Source: Oscarella lobularis
Taxonomy: Eukaryota; Porifera; Homoscleromorpha; Homosclerophorida; Oscarellidae
Assembly: GCF_947507565.1 (NCBI RefSeq)
Contig: NC_089178.1
Span: 3,038,001 to 3,102,000, forward strand
DNA length: 64,000 nucleotides
Direction: 5' to 3'
The number at the start of each line of letters is the position of its first letter. Positions within the stretch are counted from its first letter, which is position 1. The notes beneath the pieces were generated by a model. The model did no database searches. It was not told the origin of the DNA and was given only the letters and a program-made list of their open reading frames with translations. A program made the translations under genes and the position numbers. Shown here in pieces: positions 1 to 11,691 of this stretch.

Positions 1-3000
1 CGAGGAAAAGGTCATTGCCAAAGGGAGTCTTCCTGCCATGGAAAGACCCTGGTCGTCTCCCACGCCGCCGTTCAAGGAGCCCAAAGATCACGTCATTTCG
101 TTTCCCACCGACGATATGAGCACTGGACTCGTAAAATTTGGATGGCGAGGACCCAAAACTTCAGTCAGAGAGAGATTACTACAGGGGGCTGGCTTCTAAA
201 GATAATTTCCTTTATGCAGGATCATTTGGGGATGACTGCAGTGAGAGTACTGTGGGAATATCTCACCGATACTCCCGTGGCTCCTCTTCAGCGAGCGCTT
301 GTTGAGACGGACGATCCTTATTGTAGCGATGTAAGGAAGCGCTGTTGATTGATGTTATATTGACTATTGCACTGTTCGTTTTCTTTCTAAGGTGAAATAC
401 GGTCAAGTGGATTTTCCTGAAGGCTGCATCATAGTCAGTTTGAAGAACGTGCCCTTTGGGAAATTGAAGCAGACTAAGGAAAAGTAGGTGTAGGTACATG
501 GGGGTGTCTCTCTACACTCGTTTTTTGTTTCAGAGTTGAACTTCTTCTCAAAGACATCAGCAGTGGAAACGAATCGTTTGATATGACTAGAATGACGTCG
601 GTCATACATCGTCAGATTTTGGACGCACTAGATAAGGTAGCGTGTTAAATTCGCGTCCATGCGATGAAAGGAGGGGAAGAACATAGTCTAGATGGAAGAT
701 CACGGGCACGAAACGTTTGCTTTTATGGCTATAGGTGATTTTCTCTATTCTTCAGATCAAGAAGAGGTTTGGAGATCTTTCTGATCAGATAAACGATGTT
801 GATTCCTTTTATTTAAATAAAGCTAAAAGTCAGAGTTGACGAAGTGGGAAGACTCGAAATTCTAAAAGAAAAACCTAGCGACTATTGGACCAAATTGCTA
901 GACCAGTACTTCGTCTCCTCTCCCTCTGTTGTAGTAAGAGAAAAATCAACGCCAAAATAAATCCATTATCTCTTTGTCAAGATGATTGGCGAACCGAGCG
1001 GCGAATTAAGCGAGAAAATGCAGAAAGACGAAAAAGTGCGCGTCGAAAAACAACGCGAAACGTTGGGAGAGGACGGGCTCAAGCGAAAGGGCGACGAATT
1101 GGCGAAAGCGATCGAAGAAAACGAAGTCGAACCGCCGGACGATCTCGTCGCTTCGGTGGCCGTGCCGGGAATCAATAGCATTCGATTTCATCCGGTGGAA
1201 ACGCGCACGAATCGGCGCGGAGAAAACGACGCGTCGACGAGTCGTTTTCCGCTCGCGCGAATGCCTTTTCAATTTCAGCTTGACGACATTCACACGTCGT
1301 TCGTTCAGGTCGGCGCAGCAAGGAGCAGAAGCACTTCTTCGGGGGAGATATTTTTCTCTTAGATTACTGCCTTGCTTGATACGACGCCCGTGCCAGATTC
1401 CCTGAAAACGTACCTGCCGCTATTTGCCGAATTACTCTGCGAATCTCCCCTAATGAGAAACGGAGGTGAGTGCGAGTAAACCCGCAATTGTAGTGAGTTT
1501 TTAATTTTTTTCTCTCTCTAGTCCTCGTTTCTCACGAGGAGGTCATTGCTGAATTGGCCGCTGACACACTTTCGAGCGAGGCCTCGTTTGGCATCAGTGG
1601 ACGCCGTTTTGCGCCGGGCGCCTTTCCCCAACTGATTAGTCTCACGCTAAAGGTGGGTTGACCGTTTTCTGGACTTCAGGAGATGGTCGAAAGAGGGAGT
1701 GCTGTAGGTTGAAATGAAGAAGTACGAGCGAGGAGTTCAATGGATGCAGGAGCTTCTCTATCAGACTCAATTCACTGCAGAACGAATAAAAATAATTGCA
1801 GCAAGGATGCTAAACGAGATATCAAGGCAGATCTTATATTCTTTCTTTTTATCCTCTCAACGGGAAATTTAATTATTTAGTATTAAACGAAATGGAATGA
1901 AAGTGACCCGAGCTCTTTCAAGCAGCCTCAACTTTCAACCAGGTAACGTAATATTGACTATGACTTTATTAATTAAATAAACACTTATTTTAGAAAGCAT
2001 TTTGCGAATCAGCTCTTTTCTCACACAGCAGGAATTTCTTACGAGACTAGTGAAAGCATTGGAAGAAAATCCGAAAGAGGCATGTTTGAATCTCCCTTTC
2101 TAGCCAATTGCACGATAATCCCGAATTGTAGGTTGTCACGTCGCTGGATCGAATATGCAGCTGCTTAGCTGATCCCTCAAAAGTTCGCATTCATATGGCA
2201 ACGGACGTGAAAAAACTGCCAAAAGATGCTCACGTTCCCTGGGAAAATTTCTTCAATACATTAAGTTTTCCCTCTTTGGGGTGAGAAAAACGCTCGCTCT
2301 CTATCTGCTTTTTTATTTGTTTTTGTTAGAGTTCTAATGTGTCCTGCGGAGGTGACTTGCTCGAGCAAACTTCAACTGCAAGAGACTTCTTCCATGGGCT
2401 GTATAGCCGGTGTTGGATCCGTTGAATCGTCCTTTCTCATTCAAACGAGCCCCGGCATAACGACGTACGATCACGCCGACTTGCCGGCCCTCATGGTCTT
2501 CATGGAATACCTTTGCGCTTTGGAGGTGAGTAATTGTGAGCGTAATGCGGCGGAGGAAAGGATAGGAGCTAATTTAGGGACCGCTGTGGAGGCAGGTTCG
2601 AGGCATGGGCTTAGCGTATCATTACAAGTAAGCGACTGCGTGTGTGAAGGGATCCGCTACGTTTTCTCTCACCCCGGCAGCATGTATTCGAATGTCGAAC
2701 ACGGTCTCCTGTATTTTATCCTTTTCAAGTCTACTCACGTCGTCAAGGCGTATGAGGAGTCGAAAAAGATAGTGGTATGGGATGTCGAATGTCTTTTGGT
2801 CTATTTTTGATTTGTGCCGTCGTCAGAACGGGTTTCTTTCCGGCGAGAGTGAGTTTGACCCTGTTCAACTGGAATCGGCAAAGAGCAGCGTCATATTTGA
2901 AATCATTGAAAGAGAAAAGAGCGCGTTTGACGCAGCCAAACAAGTAGGAAAACAGTATATCCCTATTCCCTGCGAGACTAAGTAATCTACTGTATCCAGA

Positions 3001-3505
3001 GTCTAATGTCTGAATTTAGGCACGTCGATTATGACTACAATAGGTGGGAGAAATCGACACGCCAAGAAGTAGACATTTTGACTGAGTGTGTCGTAGGGTT
3101 CTTTTGAAGAAAATTGCCGCGGTGGCAATAGACGACTTGCATCGCGTCGGCGAGACGTACGTGAAGGTCCTCTTCGACGCCAGTAAGTCAAAGTGCGCAA
3201 TATGCTGCAACCCGTCAAAAGTAGACGAAATCAAGGACGCCTTCGAGAGGCAAGACAACGCGCGGTATCACGTATCTACATGCAGCATGTATGGCGTTAT
3301 GCGTTTAGAGATCTGGAAGTCATCCAATGCAACTGAACTTTTATTGAGTGACAGCTGCATTTCCATATCATGCATGGAAACTACGTGTCATTTGATTATT
3401 GTGTTGGACAGAGTGGGAACGCGACAGACGCCCTTTCCTTTTACTATGAACGGGTCGCCTTTGTACGCCGGAATGCAATCGTCGGTTGAACGAAGATCCG
3501 CCTGA
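1..3505 (+). CDS. M16-family zinc metallopeptidase-like protein (C05D11.1/YOL098C type), 5' partial
   Basis: C-terminal part of a large M16C-type (presequence-protease/insulinase-like) protein; the catalytic N-terminal half lies before the window. Exons read from base 2 show family landmarks: GLVKFGWRGP, then LTDTPVAPLQRALVE and IGDFLY. After an intron (about 911-981) come PFQLDDIHTSFVQ, LLCESPLMRNG, SHEEVIAELAADTLS, YERGVQWMQELLYQT, RGMGLAYHY and FKSTHVVKAYEESKKIV, ending near CAICCNPSKVDEIKDAF. Neighbouring open frames at 142-348 and 982-1362 are pieces of this one gene, not separate genes. One junction near 774-837 could not be fitted cleanly. The conserved part ends near 3250; the frame stays open to 3505, where it overlaps the last exon of AIMP1 on the other strand, so the true 3' end is uncertain. 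The visible part resembles the non-catalytic domains, as is usual for this half. Confidence 0.8.
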
Positions 3506-4816
3506 ATTTTTTCCCAAATCTAAAGAAAAACGTCACGTGGTATTTCGCCAATTTCTCTCAAATACCTTTTTCTTTGTGTTTAGAATGCTGTCCGGTTCTC
3601 CGGGATATTTCTCACAGGTCACTCTGTCGCCGATTTGACTTCCTTCAGGCGGACAGATGATTTCGCACTTTCCATTTTTCCCGTCTTCCGCGCACATGAT
3701 CATAGCCTCGGAAGGAATACCCCTCATTCTACGAGATTCCAATGCTCTCTCCAAAAAATAAAAAATATGTTGATCTCACTTGACAGTCTTGAGATTACAC
3801 AAAAAAATAGCTACTCGATCCTAAGGTATGTCCAGTGGTACTGTGGGCATATGTAGCAAAAAACGACTAACCTGCACATTTTCAATAGGCATGAATGGAA
3901 CCAATCCGCTGCATACTGTCCTTGGTTTTTCCTCGCCAATATCGACTATCACAGTTTTACAAAAATCAAAAAAAAATTCAATATCTCTTTTTACCTTCTT
4001 CCACGAACAAGGTATCCGCCTCGGGGTGTTTTCGAACCGAAAGGATTTTACCGACTCGTATATTGAGCCGCGACACGTCCACGGGCCCTGCAAGTCAGAA
4101 TTGGCGCAAAAGGTCTCGGTTTCGTCTGGCAATACGCACGCTCTGGTGGCTGGGGAGACGGCTCCTTCTTTTTCGCCGGCTTTTTGACTGCTTTTTTTCC
4201 TGTCGATTTGTCATCAACAGTGACCGGATTCGACGGAGCTGGTGCCGGCGGTTTTGCGGCGGCCACAGGAGTCTCAAACGATACGGATTCGTTTGTCAGT
4301 CCCGTTCCAACGTAAGCGTTAATCGGTGGCGGTTCGTTGTAGACAGGAGGCTTTGATCCCGGGCGGGGAAGAGGAACCTGGGGGCCTTAGAGGAACGAAT
4401 CCGGGTGTTCCATGGGGACTCCATGCGCCAATTCGCGTTCTTACTCTTGTTCTGCGCTTCTAAGTCGTTCAGCTCTTTTTTCAGGCCGTCGACTTCGGCT
4501 TGAAGGACGTCGTTTTCGCTTCTCAATCGCCACACTTCATCGCACTCCTAAAAATATCGTCGAAATTGACGCTACGGTCGATAAAGCGACTGGGCGACGC
4601 GCACCTTGCCGATTCCAAGACTCGCTATTCGAGAGCGAGAAAGAAGAGCAATTTTGGTGCGAAGACGCGAAGATAAAAGTAAGAGAGCCATTCTAGGATT
4701 GTCTAGAAGGAGCGAAACGAACCGGCTTTGGCATTCAAGCTTTCCAAACGATTTTTGAGAAATTCTATGGCTTCTTCGGCTTGCCTCGCTCTTTCCTCGA
4801 GCTGAGCCGAGTCCAT
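3388..4816 (-). CDS. AIMP1: AIMP1 / EMAP II-type tRNA-binding protein
   Basis: Scaffold subunit of the multi-tRNA-synthetase complex; the C-terminal OB-fold binds tRNA. The start at 4816 gives an N-terminal coiled coil ([14 protein letters not shown], then [20 protein letters not shown]) like that of animal AIMP1. A basic Lys/Pro linker follows (4100-4360). The OB-fold begins with [20 protein letters not shown] and continues with [33 protein letters not shown] and [11 protein letters not shown]. The last exon (about 3388-3519) was recovered by splicing past an apparent stop: it encodes [29 protein letters not shown] and a final SNTIIK, matching the family's usual C-terminus. That exon is antisense to the open tail of the M16 gene. 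A tyrosyl-tRNA synthetase C-domain is the other possible family, but the N-terminal coiled coil and absence of a catalytic domain favour AIMP1. A small extra exon near 4610-4690 may or may not be used. Confidence 0.88.
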
Positions 4817-4876
4817 GTGTTTTCGTGATGACGATGGTCTGGAAAATTGATAGCAATTCGTTTCCTATTTATTTAT

Positions 4877-6039
4877 TTATGCATTTATTGTTTTTGATAT
4901 AGAATTTATTATTTTGTCTATTCTGCTTTTGTGGAATTGAAATGCTGGCGTGATCCATCTTGCACAAGAGCACTGCATACCTTGAAAAAATATCGACTTC
5001 CATATGTGCGCGTACTGTAGTGGTGTTTTCTATATATAGTACCTGCCCAATTGAATGATCCTATTCTTGCCTTGCATTTAGGACACAGAAGCTTTCCATC
5101 AACGGATCCAATTTGGAGCGTTTCTCTCATCCATTCAACTGGCTCAGCAAAGTACGAGCTGCACGGATCTAAAGGCACTTGAACAGCCAAACCCCTCTTC
5201 TTCTTTTCAAAGGCAACCGATCCTTCGCCTCTTTCGTGAGTCAACGTAGTGCTGCTAGTGAACAACAGTCGTCGACATTTTCTGCATCGATACAGTTCCA
5301 ATGATTCATCAGGAACGGACACAACAGGATCTGCAGCCATAATTGAAGGTATCTCTCCGCCGCCTAATAAATAACGTTTCTTTAGTCACACTTGAAGGTC
5401 ATCTCACTTTGAAAGGCCTCAGCGACTCGTCTTAGCTTCCATTCCTTGTATGGTTTCCATTGAGGATCAATAACGTTACCCATTTCTTCAAATAGTCTTA
5501 GCTGTTCAACGAAGGTGTCACTAAGTCTAAAACGGACAGTTTGAAATCGACACTGCAGAGTCAGTACAGTAGAACCAGACCTAACAGTCGGTCGACATTG
5601 GCACAGAGAATGAAGAGCAGCGTCGAATGTTAGCTGCTCTTCGGCCATCAGGTAAGCCACAGTAACAGCTGCACTCCTCGACGTGCCTGAAATACTTACG
5701 CACAGAACTGACTTCTGTATTGCATAACTTCCGGATTTCTCTATTTTTTTACCAGTGGATAAGTAGAGGTTGCTCTTTTGATAGGCTTTCGCGAACGTAT
5801 GCAATGGAGTCAGATAAGTGAGACAAGAGGTCGGCGTCGGGTGAGTCGAGCATCGCTATGTGTTTGTGGTGCACTTTGAACGCAGTGGTTTGCAGCGAAG
5901 CAACGATCTGGTTGGCTGCTGAGCAGTCGATCAGACTAAAAACGCTTCTAATGTTTAGGTCGTTAAGTATGGAAGCACTGAGAGCTGCTTCGATGTTGCC
6001 GACGTAGAGATTTGCTCGCACACGGGAGAAACTTGCCAT
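4877..6039 (-). CDS. DUSP12: Dual-specificity phosphatase 12 / YVH1-like
   Basis: Atypical dual-specificity phosphatase with a C-terminal zinc-binding domain; the family acts in 60S ribosome maturation. The N-terminal exon starts MASFSRVRANLYVGNIEAAL. The phosphatase core continues with TSRSAAVTVAYLMAEEQLTF. The zinc domain carries YRCRKCRRLLF, SYFAEPVEWM, LLCPKCKARIGSFNWAG and, in the last exon, MQCSCARWITPAFQFHKSRI, ending at the stop at 4877. These are the standard YVH1 cysteine pairs. Oddity: the catalytic loop is split by an intron. After LLIH and the first two bases of the Cys codon, one reading gives H-C-S-V-R-T-S-R (HCX5R kept, central Gly replaced by Arg), but it needs an 8-base micro-exon followed by a 13-base intron. 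The junction therefore remains unresolved; the identity of the gene does not depend on it. Confidence 0.85.
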
Positions 6040-6479
6040 TCTGGAGATGCGCGCGTTACTTTGGCACGTCTGTCGTCAGTCACGTGTTCGCAAAACATTC
6101 CAAAGCGCAGTTCCGGTTCCTCTCGTGTTCAAACGTCATTCCGTAGGCGAGCTTCCCCTGTGAACGAGACGTCGAGACGACTGGTCGACGCCCTGAGTGT
6201 TCAATGGAAAGAATAGTACCCAGAGAAGGTAGAACGCAAGCGTACAACAAATCTCTACCCAAATCGTCGGTTTTGAGACGGCGAAACGCTAACCAACGCC
6301 ACATCTTAGCCTCCGTCGATCGATTCAGGAAGCGATCGAGTCATTTTTTCAGACGCGCGCGACGCCATGGCCTCCCGATGAAAAAAAAACGATCATATTT
6401 CGCGTATCAGAGCGTTGCTTCTGCTTAATTCGCGGTCGAGCGATAAATCTGCATTGTTCCTCCTCCCCCTCCCCGCGGA
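6040..6479. promoter_or_regulatory. Intergenic region between divergent DUSP12 and DOMON-EGF copy 1
   Basis: About 440 bases between two genes that point away from each other. I see no conserved coding exon. From about 6137 onward the sequence is paralogous to 9374-9650 upstream of the second DOMON-EGF copy, for example the shared CGTAGGCGAGCTTCC and CTCTACCCAAATCGTCG. It therefore probably holds the promoter and 5' untranslated part of the duplicated gene. No clear TATA box was recognised. Confidence 0.4.
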
Positions 6480-9224
6480 ATGACCCTGTGGGAAGACGAA
6501 TCCCATTGTTTGTTTTTCTCTGTTCCAGTGGTGGTTTTCGGAATCATTTTGCTCGCTCTGGTCCACGTCTCGCATCAGCAGACATGTAAGTCGTTTCTGC
6601 CGTCCGGGGCGGGGATGACGATGATCTCATTTATTACAGGGTTCCAGTGTAGCTTCAGCGGATGCGTCAGCTCGGCGGATCCGACGACTTGTGTCGAAGT
6701 GAATTGGCGACTCGACAGAGCGGCGTCGCTGGTCACTTTCAATTTGGCCAGAGACACGGCGGTGGAGGGAAGATGGATAGGAGTTGGATTTTCAGACGAC
6801 ATGCTGATGGCCAACTCCGATATTGTGACTGGCTACGTGTCCTCGGGGAATGCAGTCGTTGATGATCGCTATGCTACTGGACAATCAACACCCGCTATTG
6901 ACAGTGACCAGTCTCAAGTCAGCCCAGTCGGACACAACGTCGTCAACGGATCTACAACCATTCAATTCACGCGAACTCTTCAGTCGTCGGATGTGCTGGA
7001 TTTGTCTCTGGATGTCCCGCGCTATTTCCTTGTTGCCACGGGAGATGTCTCAGGTGGAAACATTGCGCAACATAACTCTAATGGAAGATGGATTTCTACC
7101 ACTATGATTGATGTTCAGACTAACTGCTCGATTCCAACGCCAGCGCCAACAACAGCCGATGCTTCTACAACGATTCCTCCTCCTATCACAACTACACAGG
7201 CAACAGTGACAACTCAGGCTGCTACAACGAAGACTCCAACTACAAAGTCTCCTCCTTCTACTGATTCTATTGGAGCTACACAAGCGATTTCTACGCAAAC
7301 GCCTACCACTGCGGCAGCTCCAACAGAGAACGGTTAGTTGATTTGTTCAGTGTTTAAATTTGCTGAGTTATTTTTTGTGTTTTTAGTATGTGACAGTTCA
7401 CCTTGTCTCAATGATGGTACATGCGTGAACAGTGGTAGCGGTTTTGCTTGCCAGTGTCCTACCTTGGGCCTCATTACGTCGACAGGAGATCGGTGTGAAA
7501 CTGTAGTATGCAATGCAACCACTGACTGCAATGGCAAAGGTATCTGTGTTCCTCCTCGGTCTGGCTCAACAACAACAACAAGGTGTAATTGCCAAAGTCC
7601 CTTCACTGGACCCAATTGTGAAGACAAGATAAACGCATGCATTACGTTTGGAGGAAATGATATCTGTAACGCCGAAAATGAAACATGCATCAATAGGGCG
7701 GGGGTACATTTTGAATGCGGAAGTCCTTGCAATGTTTCTGGAGTTCTGTGTCACAATGGTGGCACATGCAGTCCCCGAATAAATGCCGTGGGATTTATGT
7801 GTGCTTGTCCTGAAGGCTATACAGGAGCCGTGTGTGACATACTCATGCTTACTACTCCAACAGCAAGTGTCACGGCTGAGACTCCTACAGCAACAGCGTC
7901 AAAGCCTCCCGTTAATGCTACGACTCCAGCTGTCACGTCAAAGGCTCCTACTGCTACAACTCCAGCGATGATGAATGTGACGTCAAAAGTTCCTCCTACT
8001 GCAACGCCAACTTCTTCCGCTAATGCCACAACCCCAGCAGCGAATATCACGGATATGGCAACGCCAACTTCTACGGCATCTAAACCTCCCGTCAATGCTA
8101 CGAGTCCAGCAGTTACGTCAAAGGCTCCCACCGCAACGCCTGCTGCTAATGCTACAACTCCAGCAGTGAATGTCACGTCAAAGGCTCCTACTGTTGCAGC
8201 AACAACTTCTTCTGCTAATGCTACAAGTCCAGCAATAAACGTCACGTCGAAGGCTCCTACAGCAACGCCTGCTGCTAATGTTACAACTCCAGCGATGAAT
8301 GTCACGTCGAAGGCTCCTACTGCTGCAGCAACAACTTCTCCTGCTAATTCCACTTCTCAAGCAATAAATGTCACGTCGAAGGCTCCTACAGCAACGCCTG
8401 CTGCTAATGTTACAACAACCTTAGTAGCGAATGTCACGGTCGAGACTCGTACGAATACTCCGACTTTGAAGCCTTCTGCTAATGCTACTACTCCACCAAT
8501 GAATGCCACGTCAAAGGCTCCTACCGCAACGCCTGCTGCTAATGCTACGACGCCAGCAGGGAATGTCACGTCAAAGGCTCCTACTGTTGCGGCAACAACT
8601 TCTCCCGCTAATGCTACAACTCCAGCAATAAACGTCACGTCGAATGCTCCTACCGCAACGCCTGCTGATAATGCCACTACTCCAGCAATGAATGCCACGT
8701 CAGAGGCTCCTACTGCATCACCGACTTCTACGGCATCAAAGCCTCCCACCACCGCTTCACCTACCAATGCTACTACTCCAGCAGCTTCTACTGAGACACC
8801 AACGTCTACAGCATCAGAGCTTCCCATCAATGATACAGTGAATGTTACTGCAACACCAGCTCTTCCTCCTGATGCTACAACCCCAGCAGTGAATGTCACA
8901 ACCAAGACTACTACGGAAACTTCAGCTCCTACAGCTTCGAATCCTCCCATGAATGCTACTACTTCTACTAATAGCACTGCCGCTCCAACAAATGCTACCA
9001 TAGTTAATACCGCCGGACCAGTTTCTACAACAAATGGTTTGGATCAATGGATAATTGTAGTGATCATTATTGTTTGCATCGTGCTCATTGTGCTTCTCGT
9101 TATTCTAATTTTTTGTCTGTGTCGTCAACAGTCGTCTTCTTATAGTCCCAAGGCAATGGAAGGAAAATCGGGACCCCTGGGACTGAATGAATTGCCTCGC
9201 GCTGAACGGGAGAGGCTCATATGA
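6480..9224 (+). CDS. DOMON-EGF-mucin-like type I membrane protein, copy 1
   Basis: Predicted cell-surface protein. A hydrophobic signal segment (VVVFGIILLALVHVS) precedes a DOMON domain (RWIGVGFSDDMLMANSDIVT; exon 6640-7332), a domain that in other proteins binds heme or sugar. The exon from 7387 encodes Cys-rich EGF-like modules (CDSSPCLNDGTCVNSGSGFA; CHNGGTCSPRI..CACPEGYTGAVCD). A roughly 380-residue Thr/Ala/Pro-rich, heavily N- and O-glycosylatable stalk follows, then a transmembrane helix (WIIVVIIIVCIVLIVLLVIL) and a short cytoplasmic tail ending ELPRAERERLI. Introns are at about 6586-6639 and 7333-7386. The first is 54 bases with no stop, so it could be read through; the 53-base counterpart in copy 2 cannot, which supports splicing. 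ATG 6480 is in frame with the signal segment. The combination does not match a named vertebrate protein that I know. Confidence 0.8.
7850..8990 (+). repeat. Imperfect mucin-type coding repeat (Thr/Pro/Ala/Asn)
   Basis: The stalk of copy 1 is built from imperfect units resembling NATTPAVNVTSKAPTATPA. They include recurring N-x-T/S sequons and a near-repeating DNA core, AATGTCACGTCAAAGGCTCC, with silent variants. The bias produces long shadow reading frames on the minus strand rich in Gly, Ala and Val, which I do not treat as genes. The counterpart in copy 2 (about 10880-11110) is only about a fifth as long. Confidence 0.8.
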
Positions 9225-9373
9225 AGGCCCCACTCATTTCCTAAATCTTAGAATGTTTTAGAAAGGCGAATCGAAAACAAGTGTCAAGTGTAGTAACTCA
9301 GTGACTTATTAGACTGTAGCTAAGTGAATTGCACGAAACGTTTATATTTATTTCTTCAGTCACGTGTATTTTC

Positions 9374-11430
9374 CATTCCGTAGGCGAGCTTCCGGTTTCT
9401 GAGTGTTCAATGGAAAGAAGAGAAGGTAGGACGCAAGCGTACACCGAATCTCTACCCAAATCGTCGACGGCGAAACGCTAATCAACGCCACATCCTAGAT
9501 CGATTCAGGAAGCGATCGTTTCGTTGAGAGTCATTTTTTTCAGACGCGCGCGACGCCATGGCCTCGATCATATTTCGCGTATCAGAGCGTTGCTTCTGCG
9601 ATCGAGCGATAAATCTGCATTGTTCCTCCTCTCCCTCCCCGCGGAATGAACCCATTGTTTGTTTTTCTCTGTTCCAGTGGTGGTTTTCGTTTTGCTCGCT
9701 CTGGTCCACGTCTCGCATCAGCAGATATGTAAGTCGTTTCTGCCGTCCGGGGCGGGGATGACGATGATCTCATTATTACAGGGTCCCAGTGTAGCTTCAG
9801 CGGATGCGTCAGCTCGGCGGATCCGACGACTTGTGTCGAAGTGAATTGGCGACTCGACGGAGCGGCGTCGCTGGTCACTTTCAGTTTGGCCAGAGACACG
9901 GCGGTGGAGGGAAGATGGATAGGAGTTGGATTTTCAGACGACGTGCTGATGGCCAACTCCGATATTGTGACTGGCTACGTGTCATCGGGGAATGCAGTCG
10001 TTGATGATCGCTATGCTACTGGACAATCAACACCCGCTATTGACAGTGACCAGTCTCAAGTCAGCCCAGTCGGACACAACGTCGTCAACGGATCTACAAC
10101 CATTCAATTCACGCGAACTCTTCAGTCGTCGGATGTGCTGGATTTGTCTCTGGATGTCCCGCGCTATTTCCTTGTTGCCACGGGAGATGTCTCAGGTGGA
10201 AACATTGCGCAACATAAGTCTAATGGAAGATGGATTTCTACCACTATGATTGATGTTCAGACTAACAGCTTGATTCCAACGTCAGCGCCAACAACAGCCA
10301 ATTCTATTGGAACTACACAAGCGACTTCTACTACGCAGACGCCTACCACTGCGGCAGCTCCAACAGAGAGCGGTTAGTTGATTTGTTCAGTGTTTAATTA
10401 ATTAAATTTGCTGACTTATTTTTTTGTGTTTTTAGTGTGTGACAGTTCACCTTGTCTCAATGAGGGTACATGCGTGAACAGTGGTAGCGGTTTTGCTTGC
10501 CAGTGTCCTACCAAGGGCCTCATTACGTCGACAGGAGATTGGTGTGAAACTGTAGTATGCAATGCAACCACTGAATGCAATGGCAAAGGTATCTGTTTTC
10601 CTCCTCGGTCTGGCTCAACAACAAGGTGTAATTGCCAAAGTCCCTTCACTGGACCCAATTGTGAAGACAGGATAAACGCATGCATTACATTTAAAGGAGA
10701 TGCTATCTGTAAAGCCGCAAATGAAACATGCATCGATAGGGCGGGGCTACATTTTGAATGCGGAAATCCTTGCAATGTTTCTGGAGTTCTGTGTCACAAT
10801 GGTGGCACATGCAGTCCCCGAATAAATGCCATGGGATTTACGTGTGCTTGTCCTGAAAGCTATACAGGAGCCGTGTGTGACATACTCATGCCTACTACTC
10901 CAACAGCAAGTGTCACGGCCAAGACTCCTACAGCAACAGCGTCAAAGCCTCCCGTTAATGCCACAACCCCAGCAGCGAATATCACGGATATGGCAACAGC
11001 GTCTTCTACGGCATCTGAGCCTCCCGTCAATGCTACGAGTCCAGCAGTAGTGAATGTCACGTCAAGGACTCCTACTAATATCACTGCCTCTCCAGTAAAT
11101 GGTACCCAACGTTTATCAACGGCTGGTGAGATTTCTCTAAATGATTTGGATGACTGGATAATTGCAGTGATCATTGTTGCTTGCGTCGTGGTCATTGTGC
11201 TTCTCCTAATTCTGATTATGTGTCTGTGTCGTCAACAGTCATCTTCTTATAGTCCCAAGGCAATGGATAGAAAATTGGTATCCCTGGGACTGAATGAATT
11301 GCCTCGCGCTGACCCACTCATTTCCTAAATCTTAGAAAGGCGAATCGAAAACAAGTGTCAATTTAGACTGTAGCTAAGTGAATTGCACGAAACGTTTATA
11401 TTTATTTCTTCAGTCACGTGTATTTTCCGT
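9374..11430 (+). repeat. Tandem duplication unit B
   Basis: Second unit of the tandem duplication. The DOMON and EGF exons are close to identical to unit A by eye. The unit is shorter mainly because the Thr/Pro/Ala-rich mucin part is much reduced, and small deletions occur in the promoter and 3' flank. Confidence 0.85.
9558..11328 (+). CDS. DOMON-EGF-mucin-like type I membrane protein, copy 2
   Basis: Paralogue of the gene just upstream with the same order: signal segment, DOMON (RWIGVGFSDDVLMANSDIVT), EGF-like modules (CDSSPCLNEGTCVNSGSGFA onward), a short Thr-rich stalk, a transmembrane helix (IIAVIIVACVVVIVLLLILI) and a short tail. No in-frame ATG lies directly before the signal segment here. 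My preferred model has exon 1 at 9558-9588 (MASIIFRVSE), exon 2 at 9678-9728, exon 3 at 9782-10372 and exon 4 at 10436-11328. This gives a conventional signal peptide, MASIIFRVSELVVFVLLALV. The first exon is not usable in copy 1 because of a small insertion, so the two copies probably start differently. Confidence 0.75.
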
Positions 11431-11691
11431 AGCGCAAGCGCAAGGGCAAGCGCAAGTTTCTGCATGAAAAGAAAAAAGCGAGATCCGACTGGAACGTGAG
11501 TGGCTCCATCGACGTGAAGTGTCGAAATACCATCTCGAAGTAGCTGCCATATAAATGGGGCTCCTTTTAGGACCTGTTTATCCGATATACGATCATTCTT
11601 CCCGAAGAGTCCCCCGAAAGTGGCGAAACGAGACGAAGCGGACTCGCGTCGAAACCCCAGACAGCCGATACGGGTGCCGATACTCGCAGAA

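Larger units (their letters stand above)
6137..9373 (+). repeat. Tandem duplication unit A
   Basis: First unit of a direct tandem duplication covering promoter, a DOMON-EGF-mucin gene and its 3' flank. It starts at CATTCCGTAGGCGAGCTTCC (6137), which recurs at 9374. The 3' flank (AAAGGCGAATCGAAAACAAG to TATTTATTTCTTCAGTCACG) recurs at about 11336-11420. The string CAGTCACGTGT occurs at 6077, 9357 and 11411, so both units are flanked by the same short motif, as expected after unequal crossing-over. Confidence 0.85.

Noticed and set aside
982-1362. A separate gene starting at the ATG at 982
   Set aside because: The sequence before and after joins smoothly over an intron (gtaagag...gtcaag) into one M16 peptidase, so the ATG is internal.
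7817-9001. Long minus-strand frames rich in Gly, Ala and Val opposite the DOMON-EGF stalk
   Set aside because: They are shadows of the Thr/Pro/Ala codon repeat on the plus strand; no start context, no splice pattern and no recognisable family.
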